Below are positions 43,439 to 54,574 of a DNA stretch of 64,000 nucleotides, piece by piece; the stretch's first letter is position 1, and each line of letters starts with the position of its first letter. The translations under genes were made by a program, and so were the position numbers. Source of the stretch: Mycocentrospora acerina. Lineage: Eukaryota > Ascomycota > Dothideomycetes > Pleosporales. The notes below the pieces were generated by a model. The model saw only the letters and a program-made list of their open reading frames with translations, had not been told where the DNA came from and ran no database searches. The stretch is taken from contig JAKUHH010000177.1 of the NCBI GenBank assembly GCA_022701365.1, positions 992,001 through 1,056,000 of the forward strand, given 5' to 3'.

Positions 43439-44437
43439 CTACACTTCCCCACCTTTCCCAGCATCCGAAGCATCCCCAACTCTATACCGAAGCTTGAGTA
43501 AATCCTGCTTCTCTACTCCTTCTCTCTTTCCCAACAGCTCGTCCACGTCCCACGTCGCGCTTACAAGCCGCCCATTCAACCACATCCTCTTCTCGCGACT
43601 CAACCACACGCAGAACGCCCCACAGAGCCCCACATCATCAGTAAGATCTATCCTCGTTAGTCAACGCTTGTTCAATGAATCCTCCAGGATAAAAGGGGTA
43701 AACTCACACTCTCGGAAACTATCCGGAGTATTCTTCTCCGCCATTTCTGTATTCACCGCCCCGGGGTGCACTGCGATTGCCAGCACGCCCTCCTCTCCGT
43801 ACTGCTCTGCAATGATCTCTGTGATGCGTGCTTGCGCAAACTTCGACACGCAGTACGCCGTGTTGGCAATGTGTCCATTTGTGATGAGCGCTGCGAGGGA
43901 GCCCACGGCGATGAAAGTCTTTGCGCCGTTGCTCTCGCGTAGGAGGGGGATGAAGTGATGGGCAACGAGATAGGTACCCTGGACATTGACGTCAAACACA
44001 TCTTTAAAGTCCCGGGGGTCGCCTTGGTCGATTTTGAGGACCACGGGGCCAGAGTAGCCGGAGTTTAGGACGAGGATGTCGAGGCGACCGAGCTCGGCTT
44101 TTACTCGGAGGGCGAGCGAGGCGACACTGGTAGAGGATGTGATGTCGACCGGGAGACATTTTGTAGGGACTGAGGGGTTGAGAGTGTTGATTTCTTGCTC
44201 AATGGACGTGAGTTCCTTGGAGGAGGATGGGCGGGCGGCAAGGATGAGAGATGCGACGCCGGCTTGGGCGTATGCGTGTGCGATCCCAGCACCGATCCCA
44301 CGGGAGGCGCCGATGATGAGGACATTAAGGGATGAGGGTAATTTGTTGCTTTTTGGGTCAATGGAAGGGGTGGGTTGACTGTGCTTGGTTTTGGTGAACC
44401 CATCAGCGAGGGTTGTGTCCTTTGGTAGGTTTGGCAT
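43439..44437 (-). CDS. Short-chain dehydrogenase/reductase
   Basis: NAD(P)-dependent oxidoreductase of the classical SDR type, 312 aa. Exons 44437-43708 and 43647-43439; removing the 60-bp intron (donor GTGAGT, acceptor GATAG) joins DSFRE to YLTDDVGLCGAFCVWLSREK, a C-terminal block common in fungal SDRs that the unspliced frame lacks. The Rossmann motif GASRGIG is at residues 43-49, NSG at about 125-127, and the catalytic set is Ser180, Tyr195 and Lys199 (YCVSK). A stretch of about 36 residues precedes the Rossmann fold. The substrate is unknown; it sits among housekeeping genes with no biosynthetic cluster around it. Confidence 0.88.
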
Positions 44438-44635
44438 TGTAGATTTAGTCTTGTCTGATCAATATCAAATACAGTTTGGACGGGATTTCTGAAGGATAAA
44501 CATGAGTAAGGAAAAATGAAGTGTTTATATAGAGCTTCCATAACTACTTCAATTCATCTATGTTTATCCGCCCTTTTTTCATTAATCTGGTTAGTGTAAA
44601 ATGAGTCATGGTGAGTACATCAATCATCCAAATCC

Positions 44636-47059
44636 TCACGTATATCCTTGAAGACTGTGTTTTTCGGTCGTTATTGTTTCCAATGCATGTTCTGTTCGAA
44701 TTGGTGATTCCGTTTGCAGCTCTGCAAGCCATGATACGACAAGATCACTCTTCCAACAGACACAGCCGCCCATACGTGGGTTCTTCGAAATCAAACCTCG
44801 CAAAACACTCCCCGCGCTTGGCCTCAAGTCCCGGTCCGACTCTAGCATTGGCGAGATATGGTCAAGAAACAGTGATGAATTAGAGAACCACCCATTGATT
44901 GAACCCATCTCTTGGCTGTAGTATAACTGCTTGTTGTGATTCCCAACACCCATTGGTTTTTCTTCATTCTCATGGAGCAAGAATTCCTTGAAAGACGAGA
45001 CGGATCGACCCTCTGCCACGGTCAACATATCACAAAACACGCAGCCCAGAGAAAATATGTCTGAGCCTCGGCCATGTTTCCCGAGCTTTCCAAATATCTT
45101 AGCGGATATGACTTCAGGTGCGGCGTACATTGGAGAACTACGCGATGGATTATCTGTTGACGTCGTGTGCCCAACCTTAAATGCACATGATGAGCTGAAG
45201 TCTGTGAAGAGAATACGACTTCCCCTATGTATGATGTTTGATGGTTTGATATCTTGATGACGAATACCATTTCGATGCATGTGGTCCAAGGCGGACACCA
45301 GGCAGGTAAACCAGGTCTTAATCCAGCGTGTCCATCGCATGCGGCTTTTGGACAATACATCCTGTTCGCCGACAATGTCCAGAAGATCTGAAAGGTCGTT
45401 ATCCCCCACTGGAGACATGAGCAGACAGTAGAAGTGACGTTTAGTGTCCCTCATGTCTTCGTAGGAACCAATGAAAGCGACTATATGTAGGTGAACGAGG
45501 GACTCCAAGTTTTTGGCTTCGTCTTGGATGATCTGGAGAGTAGCCCTAGCTTGCGACTTCCGAGCTGATAGTTGAACGCGTTTTCGAACGAACGATGGGA
45601 ATTGCGTATTTTCGTGGCGCACTTCTTCAACTACCCCGAGACTGCCACTTCCAAGAAGCTTTCTGGTCGTCAAGAGCTCTTCATCATGTGGTTTTATGAT
45701 CAAATGTTCATGCTCCCATCCGTAGTATCCTGGCAGTGATTCGTAGTAGCCATGAGTATTTCCGCAAATCGAACCTCGTTTTCTCCACATAGGATAGTTC
45801 TGCACTTTGGCACGTTCTTGTAGAGTTGGTGGTTGTTCCGTGGGACCTACCATGGAAACTGAATCGAATGGAGTGATTGTATCCTCATTATTTGCAGCTA
45901 CCCAATACGAGTAATCTCCTCGCGTTGTGTTATGATCCGCAACTGTAGCCACTCTGGAATTCTTGTCTTCACTCCCATTCTCACTGTCTTCTTCGCTGCT
46001 TGAATACGTGTCTGTCTCCATCTCGTCGGCTGAGTATACCTCTGAGTCGCAGATGCTAGACGACCACGGCGGCAAATCCTTCGACGATTTATATTCTATT
46101 GGCCCCGGTTCAGTTGTTGAGCTCCACATACTAAATGAAATGGTTTTTTGAATCTGAGGGTATCCGTTCATATAGGGCGTGTGCATCTCGCTGTCTTTTG
46201 GTCCCCATCGCTCATGCTTTATTTCAGCAACGTGGGGTGGCTTCGCAGATTCTTGCGTATCATCATCTCGACATATTGGATGAGCAGATTCTACGAATAT
46301 AGAAAAAGCTTCTTCAGAAGCGTCTTGATATGCTGCTTCAAACTGTTCGGGGTTAATATCCATTAACCAAGGAGGTTCCGGGACAAGACCTCGAATCTTT
46401 CCAAGGCGTGCCACTCCTCTCTCTTCTGCTGCAGTTTGCTCAAGACCTTCTGAACGGACACTTAGATCACGGGAAACATTCTTCTTTTGATTCTCAGATG
46501 TCAGATCCTCACCATGCGTCCCACCACCGAGATTCTTATATGCGTTACGTGCCAATATTTTCGGCTTCTCCAACTCCTGCGACACATAATCAACACCAAT
46601 CTTTCTAATCATCGCATCCAGTTCTTGCAGAGGATCTTTCTCAGGTACCGGCCAACCCGGCGATCGCGAACTGTCAGTCTACATGTCAGCCGTACACTCC
46701 CAGCCTCGCTCCGCAAGAAGCCCGTCTTGGAATCAATCATACCTAGGACTCTCAGATTGAAGTTGAGCACTTTCACGCTGACCAGATTTCAAGCGAAAAA
46801 TGCGCGAGAAGAACGAACGTTCCTCCACCTTACCCTTGTCTGTATCCCCCCCGCCCGACTCCTCCTGTCCAGCCTCCAACTGTTCTGCAAGTCTCCGGGC
46901 TTTTTCAACTTTAGCCTCCTCCTCTTTCCTTTCCTTCTTCTTCTTCCTCAACTCTTGCTCTTCAGCCCTACGTGCATCCTTCTCCCGTTGCCGCTCTGCC
47001 TCGCGCCTAGGATTGTACCTATACATACTCATCCTATTGGCTCCAGTCATGTACGACAT
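44636..47059 (-). CDS. Atypical protein kinase with coiled-coil N-terminus
   Basis: 783-aa product from exons 47059-46743 and 46670-44636. The 72-bp intron (GTATGA...CTGACAG) joins a basic coiled-coil N-terminus (RREAERQREKDARRAEEQEL) to SRSPGWPVPEKDPLQELD. The middle is acidic and Ser-rich. A Ser/Thr-kinase fold occupies about residues 440-735: glycine loop LGSGSLGVVEEV, candidate ATP lysine in FVRKRVQL, catalytic loop HQDIKPSNI (HQD for HRD), magnesium loop TDFSSS (DFS for DFG), and YAAPEV. The final ~45 residues (CVCWKSDLVVSWLAELQ) are not part of the kinase. Similar HxDIKPSN kinases are expanded in filamentous ascomycetes; the role is unknown. The join of the first exon is inferred from splice signals and phase; ATG 46612 in exon 2 is an alternative start. 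Confidence 0.72.
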
Positions 47060-47965
47060 GACGGCTAGCCAGAACCACCCAGCGCTTGAATCCAACCAGG
47101 CCGTTTTAAAAGTAACTGCAGGAAATTTTTCCTTAATTTTAGATTCAATTTCCTGTCTCTAGAAAACGATTGAAATCGGACGGGGAAAAATGGATGCACA
47201 CAAGGCTAGGTGGAGTGGGCAGAATGGCTCAAACTCAGATGAGGATGGGAGCTGAACCTCAGCCACGATGCCTTGTACTAGATTGTCCAATAAGCGCGTT
47301 CCGCACCTCATCACAGCTCGCGCATCATTAGATGCGTGCTTCCTCATTCTCTCTCCCCTCTCTCTCTTTATCTACTGATTGAAACACTCCCCACGGAGAA
47401 GCACATACTCAAGATAGTGATACAAGGAGAGAAAAAAACCACTCCCCCCCCCCAAAAAAGGCACATATAACAAGCCATTCATGTTTTAAGAAAGACCCCC
47501 CACTACATCTCAGCTCCTTCCTCAACCCCTCTTTCCTTCTGCCGCGGTAAAATAAAAATAAAAATGCCAACAAATTTTAGGTCCAAATTTTTTCTCATAA
47601 ATGATTCTTCAATGTTGAGATTCCAATGTTGAGAATGATCACGATTGATTCATTGATTGATTGATTAAGACTGCGAAGACGAGCAAAGAGGCGCATATCG
47701 AAGGACCAAATCGGGAGAGAAACAGGATAATCATAACCATTGTACGGAAAATACACCATGAGATTAGTATGCAGCAGTGAAGTAGGCTGTCAGCTCAAAT
47801 ACGCTTGAAGTGGGACGAAGGAGGAGAATAGGCGTAGCCCAGTATTACAAAAAAAATTGTAGAAAAAGGAATTGTTACAACCCTCGTCCAAAGTTAAAAG
47901 TTCAAAGAGGACCAATTCGATTCATCCAAAAATTGCTTCAACACGCACCGTCATTTAATGTCCAT
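47060..47965. other. Intergenic region with short homopolymer runs
   Basis: About 900 bp upstream of the kinase. It contains a C10 run next to A6 near 47444-47459 and a GATT repeat near 47648-47666. No gene is seen. Confidence 0.45.
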
Positions 47966-49640
47966 TCAAACCCTCGCAACACCCTCTCTCTCCCTCTCCA
48001 TGAGAAACCTGCCCCAATCCGTAACAACACTCCGGCCCACTTCTGCTCTAGGATTCAAAAATTTAATCTCCTTACTATCTTCCTCAGTGACAACGTGCTC
48101 ATCTACTTCATCCCCTCCTCGTATTCCCTTGCCCAGTACATTACTTTCTTCCTCTTCATCTACCCTATCCATCCCAAAGCACACCTCCTCAACTGCTTTA
48201 AACAGTCTTTTCGCCGCCGAAACCTCGCCTCCTTGCGTGCTTCTGCACCCAAATGCGCAAAAACGCCTTCCACACGGCATCCAGAATCTGTATTCTGCGA
48301 CTTGTGGTTCGGAAAGGGCTTGGACAGCGAGGAGACCAGAATCAATGGCGCGGTTGGATGTGTAAAGAAGCATTGTACTCGACGGTGAAATGGGTGAAAT
48401 GGTGTCAATCTCTGTGCCGTTGGCAATTTGAATGGATGATAGTTGGGTATTGGTGGGCTGTGTCTGTTTGATCTCGAGGTTGAATGAAATATCAGATGCT
48501 GGATGGATGATGGACGTATGTAACAAGTTCTGTATTGCCTTTTGGTCCATTTTATTTTCCAGAATGGATGTATATGGAAGATCTACACATGGTGGGCTGT
48601 TTGGAGTCGTAGGGCTGAGAGAAGACGACGAGAGTGCGCGCGGAGGTGAGCAGATCTGTGGGAGGTTGAAGTTACTGTTCTGGGTATGAGTTCCATGAAT
48701 TATACTGTCGATGAGACCCATAGATGAAGCATGACAGTCATAGCCATAAGTCACGCAGCCATAAGAAGGACGGCAAATTTCGGAGCCATCAACGCTCAAT
48801 GGACTTCTAGGACGGATGAGTGGACTAAGTGCTCGAGGACTACCGATCCTACTTCCAGCTTCTGATGCTGGCGATGGAAATAGCTCTTTCGCACTAAGGG
48901 TCGGGGAAAGTGGAGTTGGGAAACCAGGGTATTTCCTGCCAACGTCTGTCAAGAGAGAAAGACTTGGCTTGGTTGATCCAGGTTGATGAAAAGCGGTATG
49001 TGATGTCCCCATATTGTAGACAGGGCCATTTGCTTGATGTTGTATTATATTGAGAAAGCTGCTGGTCGAGCCACCAAAGGAAGACACTAATGATGGGAGT
49101 TGTCCTTGGGCTTTACTGAGTATGTGGTCGTTGGCCGTGGGTAAACCATGAATGGAATCGCTGGTAAAGGGGCTAGTCGGGCTTCCGCTATTGCTGGATT
49201 GAGACGAAGATCCCTCACCAGTGATGCGGCGAAGAGCCTGAGTAGTGATGGGGCTCGGATTCTCGGCACGCGCAAAGCGAGCATCGTCAGTGGACCAGAG
49301 TCCGGCGTACTGCTGCCACGGAAAAGTCGGAAGGAAGAGGTCTTCAGGGTAGACATCATAACCAAGCGTACGGGAGCGGAAGAAAACATAGACGAATCGA
49401 CAGTCGGGGAATTGACGAAGAATCTAGCACGTCTGTATTTAGCAGACATCAACGTAATCAAAACAACGTGGTAAATGTAAGCGAGGAGGCAGATTTCTTT
49501 GGTAAAGGTGTAGGATTCAGACTATGTATGTTCAGATGGCTTTTAGTTTTGGGTATCCATGCTGGTGCAGATCGTAAGGGTAAAGGAATGGGATCGAGTG
49601 CTCATACATCCCAAGCGGGGAATAATGGTGGAGGTGCCAT
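47966..49640 (-). CDS. Ser/Pro-rich hypothetical protein downstream of the C78 peptidase
   Basis: Not recognised. If read as its own gene, exons are 49640-49608 (MAPPPLFPAWD) and 49423-47966, with a 184-bp intron (GTATGA...GCTAG), giving 496 aa. Residues 12-80 look globular and conserved in style (ILRQFPDCRFVYVFFRSRTL, GYDVYPEDLFLPTFPWQQYA). A Ser/Pro-rich central part follows (SPTLSAKELFPSPASE). Near the end comes a Cys-containing block (YRFWMPCGRRFCAFGC, then GGEVSAAKRLFKAVEE) and an acidic tail. The frame was extended upstream of 49087 because it stays open and protein-like to 49423. Only 52 bp separate its ATG from the stop of the preceding same-strand peptidase gene, and that 52 bp is itself a good intron, so this may be the C-terminal half of one 988-aa protein. 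Confidence 0.55.
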
Positions 49641-49692
49641 AAGTCTATGGTAGCATCAGTACAATGCATTAATGAAGATTCTAACGACCGAC

Positions 49693-51269
49693 TTACAAAA
49701 GAATCTCAAAAGCTGCATGCTTTTCCAATTGTTTAGCAACTCTTCGGTACGCGAACATGACCTCTGGTCGAGCAGTTTTGATATTTTTCCGGCCAAGAAG
49801 TTTATGCATAGCTGGGCTAGTACTATACATGGGATCGAAAACCATGAGATTGCGGGAACCGTCTCTGCGACGTTCGATTCCAACAATAGTTAGAGAGTGA
49901 CCTGGCTCCTGGAAGTAGATCGGCGGTAAAAGGGTTTTGTAGACACTCGAGCCGTCGCTGACTGCATTGCGCGAGAAATATCGCTCGATAGCATCGAGGA
50001 GGACGTCATGAGCATTTGTTCGACGTTCCTTGTTCTCAGTGAACGATTGAACAGCGCAGTTTATCTCGGAGCTGAGAAAGAAGGCTTGTGCCTGCAGTCT
50101 CGTTAGTACACTCCCCAGGACAATCAGAAAACGTAGATTATACTTTTGGGGTGCCAATGTATTTCCTGGTATCTCTGATGCCACCAGTCTGAATGCGACC
50201 AATGCTATTGATGCCCTTGTCCCAGGCCATCTCAATCAGGTCCTGCAGCTTCAAAATGCCTGGTGTTCGCCCCGGAAACTCTTCACATCCTTGAGCTCTG
50301 GCGCCTTGAATGTAGGAGATGAGCATCTGAATATTCCTGTATCCGCAAAACCCGCCCTCTTTGGGAGTCTTGCCAATGTGGACAGTAGATGGATGACAGT
50401 AGTAAGCTTCTCTAACTCCGCGGTCTAGAGCAGACAGCTGGGCAAGGACAGGAATGATGCCAGGTGTTTCATTCTGCACTTGCTCTTGTTTAATGAGTCG
50501 CCCATCCCGACCAATACGATTGACAGTGATGGTCCTAGGGCCAGCAGCAAGCTGATCGTGCAGCCACTTGGGCATTTGGTCCTCCCAGGCATGGGGGCCG
50601 AGTTCGTCTCTCTGGTGATTGTCAGCTGATGCAATCATACAATGTGTGGAATCAACTTGCACCCAGACGAGCACTTTTTATCGGTGGTTTCACAGTCTTA
50701 TCAGGTTTCGCAAACGGATTGAAGCTGACGATGCTCCTCGATATGGTGCTCTTCCCACTGCTGCTCGTATTACTTCTATTGCGTTGGGATTTTCTGGAAC
50801 TGCGTCTATGGTGATCACTTCTCCGTAAAGATTCTGGCAGATCCGTGCTAAAGTTATTTTCGAGGGCGCTTTTTGTTAGACTTGTGTGAGGATGCTGGGC
50901 GACAACTAAAGCCATGGCAGTGGAGGAACGATGCGAATGATACTTTCCGGTAGTCTCGTCAAACGATAATGTTTCTGCGGTGTGATATTTGAGATGCTCG
51001 TTGAAGTCGGCAAGGAGAACAAGCTCGCCGCAGTCGGGCTCTGGACACAGAGTCGTACCTTCTTGTTTGTCCAGGGCAGGTGTATCCTGGTTAGCACTAT
51101 TGCGCTTTGAGGCCGGTCTTGGCGGTAGTGAGGGTGGAAGCGGCTCTAGATCATCTATGATTCTGAAAGGGGAGTCGGTGGTGTGGACCTGCTCAAAGTG
51201 TAATTGAAGGACGTAGTCATCGGTTGGGCGAACAGTGAAGTCACACATGGGGCATTCCAACAGGCCCAT
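49693..51269 (-). CDS. C78 family peptidase (ZUFSP/ZUP1-like, zinc finger)
   Basis: Papain-fold cysteine protease related to UFM1-specific proteases and to ZUP1, a K63-linkage deubiquitinase. Exons 51269-50657, 50607-50144 and 50091-49693 give 491 aa. The start is MGLLECPMCDFTVRPTDDYV with paired Cys and His (zinc finger), and a second CCHH-like element follows (LCPEPDCGELVLLADFNEH). The catalytic domain is about residues 215-490, with the Cys in GGFCGYRNIQMLISY (about 291), His in GHSLTIVGIE (about 424) and Asp in FDPMY (about 442). The first junction is ambiguous: a GTTGAT donor with a GAGAG acceptor keeps phase, but neighbouring AGs and a GTGCAA donor 5 bp upstream also fit. A GTAAGT donor overlaps the stop codon (see finding on fusion). 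ATG 51269 was chosen; the upstream open frame lacks ATG. Confidence 0.85.
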
Positions 51270-52028
51270 GTTGCTGGTCACGGCTGGGGAAGTAGCGTCT
51301 CGAAGTAGAACGTGCTTGCAGATATCTTGGTGAGTGGGAAGACTCAATACAGGCAGCCAAAGGGTCTTTTCCCGGCAGTCTCACGGAAACAGTCACTGCA
51401 TGAGCGAACAGTCGGTGAGAACTATGATAGCTTAGCATGATGAGAATACTTTGGACAACGGACAAGGCAGCGACGCACGTTCCGGTTAGTGACGAAGCAT
51501 GGCATTGGCAGAGTTATAGAGGTGTGTGCGTATCAGCTCAGGTCAGCGTTTGGCGAACAGCACAGGCGATGGTGATGGCTGGAATTGAAGTCTGAGGCGA
51601 AGACGTGACGAGCCCAAAGAGGTAGTCGCTTACACGAGCCACTGCCCAGACATGTGCCAGCTCACACTCGAGCTCCAGGGTCCCAGGGCTCCAGGGTTGT
51701 GCCGACCTATCTGCTGGGAACCGAGAGGGTCTGAAGTCGACGATGCATGCACTCGCGGGCGATGCGCCAACGGTGAGCCAACGGTGAGGTGGCGCGGCGA
51801 TTGTGCCGGAGGTCCGTAGCTCGGCCCGCCATGGTCCCTCCGTCCCCCAGCCGCCGTGTTGAGGACGTCTATAAACTGAAGACGGCAGGCTGGGGGATGT
51901 GAGTATGAAAGGACTTGAACGTTTGGAGTCCAGGGTGTCTCGCACATGTTCATGCTAGCTGGGGACGTCATCGGACAAGGTGCGCCACGAATCGGCCAAA
52001 GCTACCCCAAACCCTCGAGCCCCGCCAC
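51270..52028. promoter_or_regulatory. Divergent intergenic region C78 peptidase / HTD2-like
   Basis: About 760 bp between divergent ATGs. No ORF in it is supported and no particular motif is claimed. Confidence 0.4.
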
Positions 52029-53950
52029 ATGCATCCTCTTTCAATGTACGCCCGCCGCGTCTCCCAGGCTGCCCGGGCACCAAGTCTCCGCCCACGACAG
52101 GCGCGGACATGGACGCGCCACTATGCCTCCGCTGACAACCATAACAATGCCAACGACGACGGGCAATGGTTCCAGCGGCTGCGCGCCGAAATGCTGGGGC
52201 GAGACATCATCACGTCGCGTGAGGTCCTCAGCTCGACGACGAGCAGCAAGCTGATAGACACGCTCGAGAGCTTCCTCCCCGCCGAATGGTGTCCCCGCCT
52301 CGACCCGCTCAGGCCCCATCTCGACGTTGGCCACCACCTGATCTACTTCAACCCCTCCATGCCCGCCGACAAGCTGCTGCCCGACGGCACCGACCCATTG
52401 CAGGACCCTGGCGCGCCGTGGGTGCGGCGCATGTGGGCGGGCGGCTCGCTGCAACTCAGGCCAGAGCTGTACTACGGCAAGACGCACGCCTTGACCCTCG
52501 ACTCGCGGGCCATGTGTGCAGAGCGCATCCAGGACGTCCAGCTGCGAGGCCAGGGCGACGCGGCCAAGATCTTCGTCACCATCGAGCGCCGCTTCACCAG
52601 GGCCTCGACCATTCTCGCAAAGGGCAACAAGGGCAGCAAGGGCGTGGGCAGCCTCCTTCCCCACGAGGCCCGCCTGAAGTTTGCCGAGCAGCAACAGGAC
52701 GGCGAGGAGTGGGGCGATGCCGTGTTCAAGGAAGTGCGCAACCTCGTCTTCCTCAAAGAGCGCACGGCAGCCGAGCTGGACGCCATCACGGCCGGTGACA
52801 TGGCCCCGGTGAGGTATCTTCCAGGTTCGCCTTGTCCCCGTCCCTCTCTCCCCTGCACGACATGCAGCTGACAAGCCCTCCAGCTCCCACGCAGCCCGAC
52901 TTCTCCCACACACTCACGCCTACCCGCTCTCTGCTCTTCCGTTTCTCTGCCCTAACTTGGAACGCCCACCTCATCCACCTCGATCCACACTATGCCCGCA
53001 CCGTCGAGGGCCATCGCAATATGCTGGTCCATGGCCCGCTCTCCCTCACCATCATGCTTCAGGCCATCACAAACTACATCAAGATACACACGGGTGGAAA
53101 GCAGTGCTTTGAGTCGATCGAATACAGAAACCTTGCTCCGCTTTACTGCGACGAGGACATGCGTGTGTGCGGCAAGATGACCAAGACATCGGACAGCGGC
53201 AACCAATACGACATATGGATCGAAGGCCCCACCGGCGGTGTGGCCGTCAAAGGCACGGTCAATGCTGCTGTGCGGCCTTCCCACACGCGCGTCCATGGAG
53301 TTGCGCAGAAGAAGAAGACTCGGCCTGGACAAGATGGGCAGGAGGGTAAGAGCATGTCAATCCACTCCGTCCCGCAGACGACCTCTGACCACAACTCTAG
53401 CAGCGAGGGTGGTCTGAAGCCAGTCGAGTCTCGCCTTGTTCTCAAGCCTTTTGTCTTACCACAGACACCCATAATCGATCAAGACAAACAAAGTCCAAAG
53501 CTCCAAGACCAGTCACTGGATACATCCACCAAGACCCCATCAAGTCCAGAATCACCTGCTGAAGTTCAAGAACAACATGTCCTACCTCGCCGTGTAGGAG
53601 CTCCACCCTCACCAATGAAACCAACCATGTCCCTCCGTACTCGTTCTCTCCTACGCCGCCTCGGCAGTTATGCCCCTGAAAAACCTTCCACAGTACCAAC
53701 TCCTGAGACATCTCTCACCCAATCACTCCCCATTTCCATCCGTACATATGAGGCCAAGCCCCCTAAGATTCCTACCAGACCCGTCAGATCTCCCATATCT
53801 ATTGGAGGGGGCGTAAAGAAAGTGCCCCTACACCGCATTGCAAAAGTCGGTAGTGCCATAGACACAACGACGGAGAAATACCCAGTCGTAGCTATCCAGT
53901 GGAAAGAAGGAAAGAGAAGAAAGCGGGTCCTGCTAAGGAAATCCAAGTGA
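52029..53950 (+). CDS. HTD2: HTD2-like 3-hydroxyacyl-thioester dehydratase with long C-terminal extension
   Basis: Hotdog-fold dehydratase of the mitochondrial fatty-acid synthesis (type II) pathway by family, acting on 3-hydroxyacyl-ACP/CoA. Exons 52029-52824 and 52884-53950; the 59-bp intron joins VRYLP to APTQPDFSHTLTPTRSLLFR. The spliced product is 620 aa. The N-terminus (MHPLSMYARRVSQAARAPSL) is Arg/Ala-rich and amphipathic, fitting a mitochondrial presequence. The catalytic hotdog (about 283-375) has FSALTWNAHLIHLDPHYART, EGHRNMLVHGPLSLT. Family members are usually about 300-400 aa; here about 240 residues follow, Ser/Pro/Lys-rich and ending in a basic block (VAIQWKEGKRRKRVLLRKSK). The frame stays open without splice signals to the stop, so the extension looks real. 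Exon GC is high, unlike the tail. Confidence 0.78.
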
Positions 53951-54574
53951 TAAGTGCCCACAGCTAATAACGAAGAGATGAGTAGTGACATGAGTGGCGA
54001 AATGAGCGGTACATGGGTGGAGAAGGGTCATTTTGGCATTCTTGGCTATTTGTAAGATATGTACATGGTGTGACCGAATTCGCGAGTGCGCCAATAAAGG
54101 CGTAGTAGTGTGTTAGTGTGTGTGTGCGTGTATTGTTATGGTCAGAGCACGCAAGGAATTCAATACTCATAGGCCTGAATGCACAACTATAGATAGTTCA
54201 CTTTTCATTCACACATGCATGGCCACGATTGGAAATGGGCCAGCGCGAGCCGATTTGAGTGAAGAAGGGCGATGATTTCATTCCGCCAATCTACAATAGG
54301 TAGGTATCAAAGAATAATAGCCCGGCAGCTTTTTTTTGTGCCGAGTCTAAAGAGGATGAGGAAAAAAGAAGAAGTAGGGCATGTACCAAGAAGAAGAGAA
54401 TTAATGGGTCCTCTCGCTCACCAAATAGGTGTGAGAAGTAAAGAAGAGAAATAAGTACACACACGTCAACGTCGATCCCGTCCATGCAATCAATCATCAA
54501 GTTAGAAAAGCCGCCTCTTTATTAAACATTCGTCCCCTTTCATTTCCGTTTCCATTCCCATGGCAAGTAGCCAT
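53951..54574. other. Convergent 3' region HTD2-like / expansin-like
   Basis: About 620 bp holding both 3' UTRs. A short GT-rich run lies near 54107-54130. No gene is seen. Confidence 0.45.

Noticed and set aside
49148..49474. Open frame on the + strand (about 108 aa) with protein-like stretches
   Set aside because: It lies antisense to the better-supported - strand frame 49423-47966, which runs continuously into the long downstream ORF and has splice signals.
52041..52913. 290-aa - strand ORF over the HTD2-like gene
   Set aside because: Antisense shadow caused by very high GC3 in the HTD2-like first exon.
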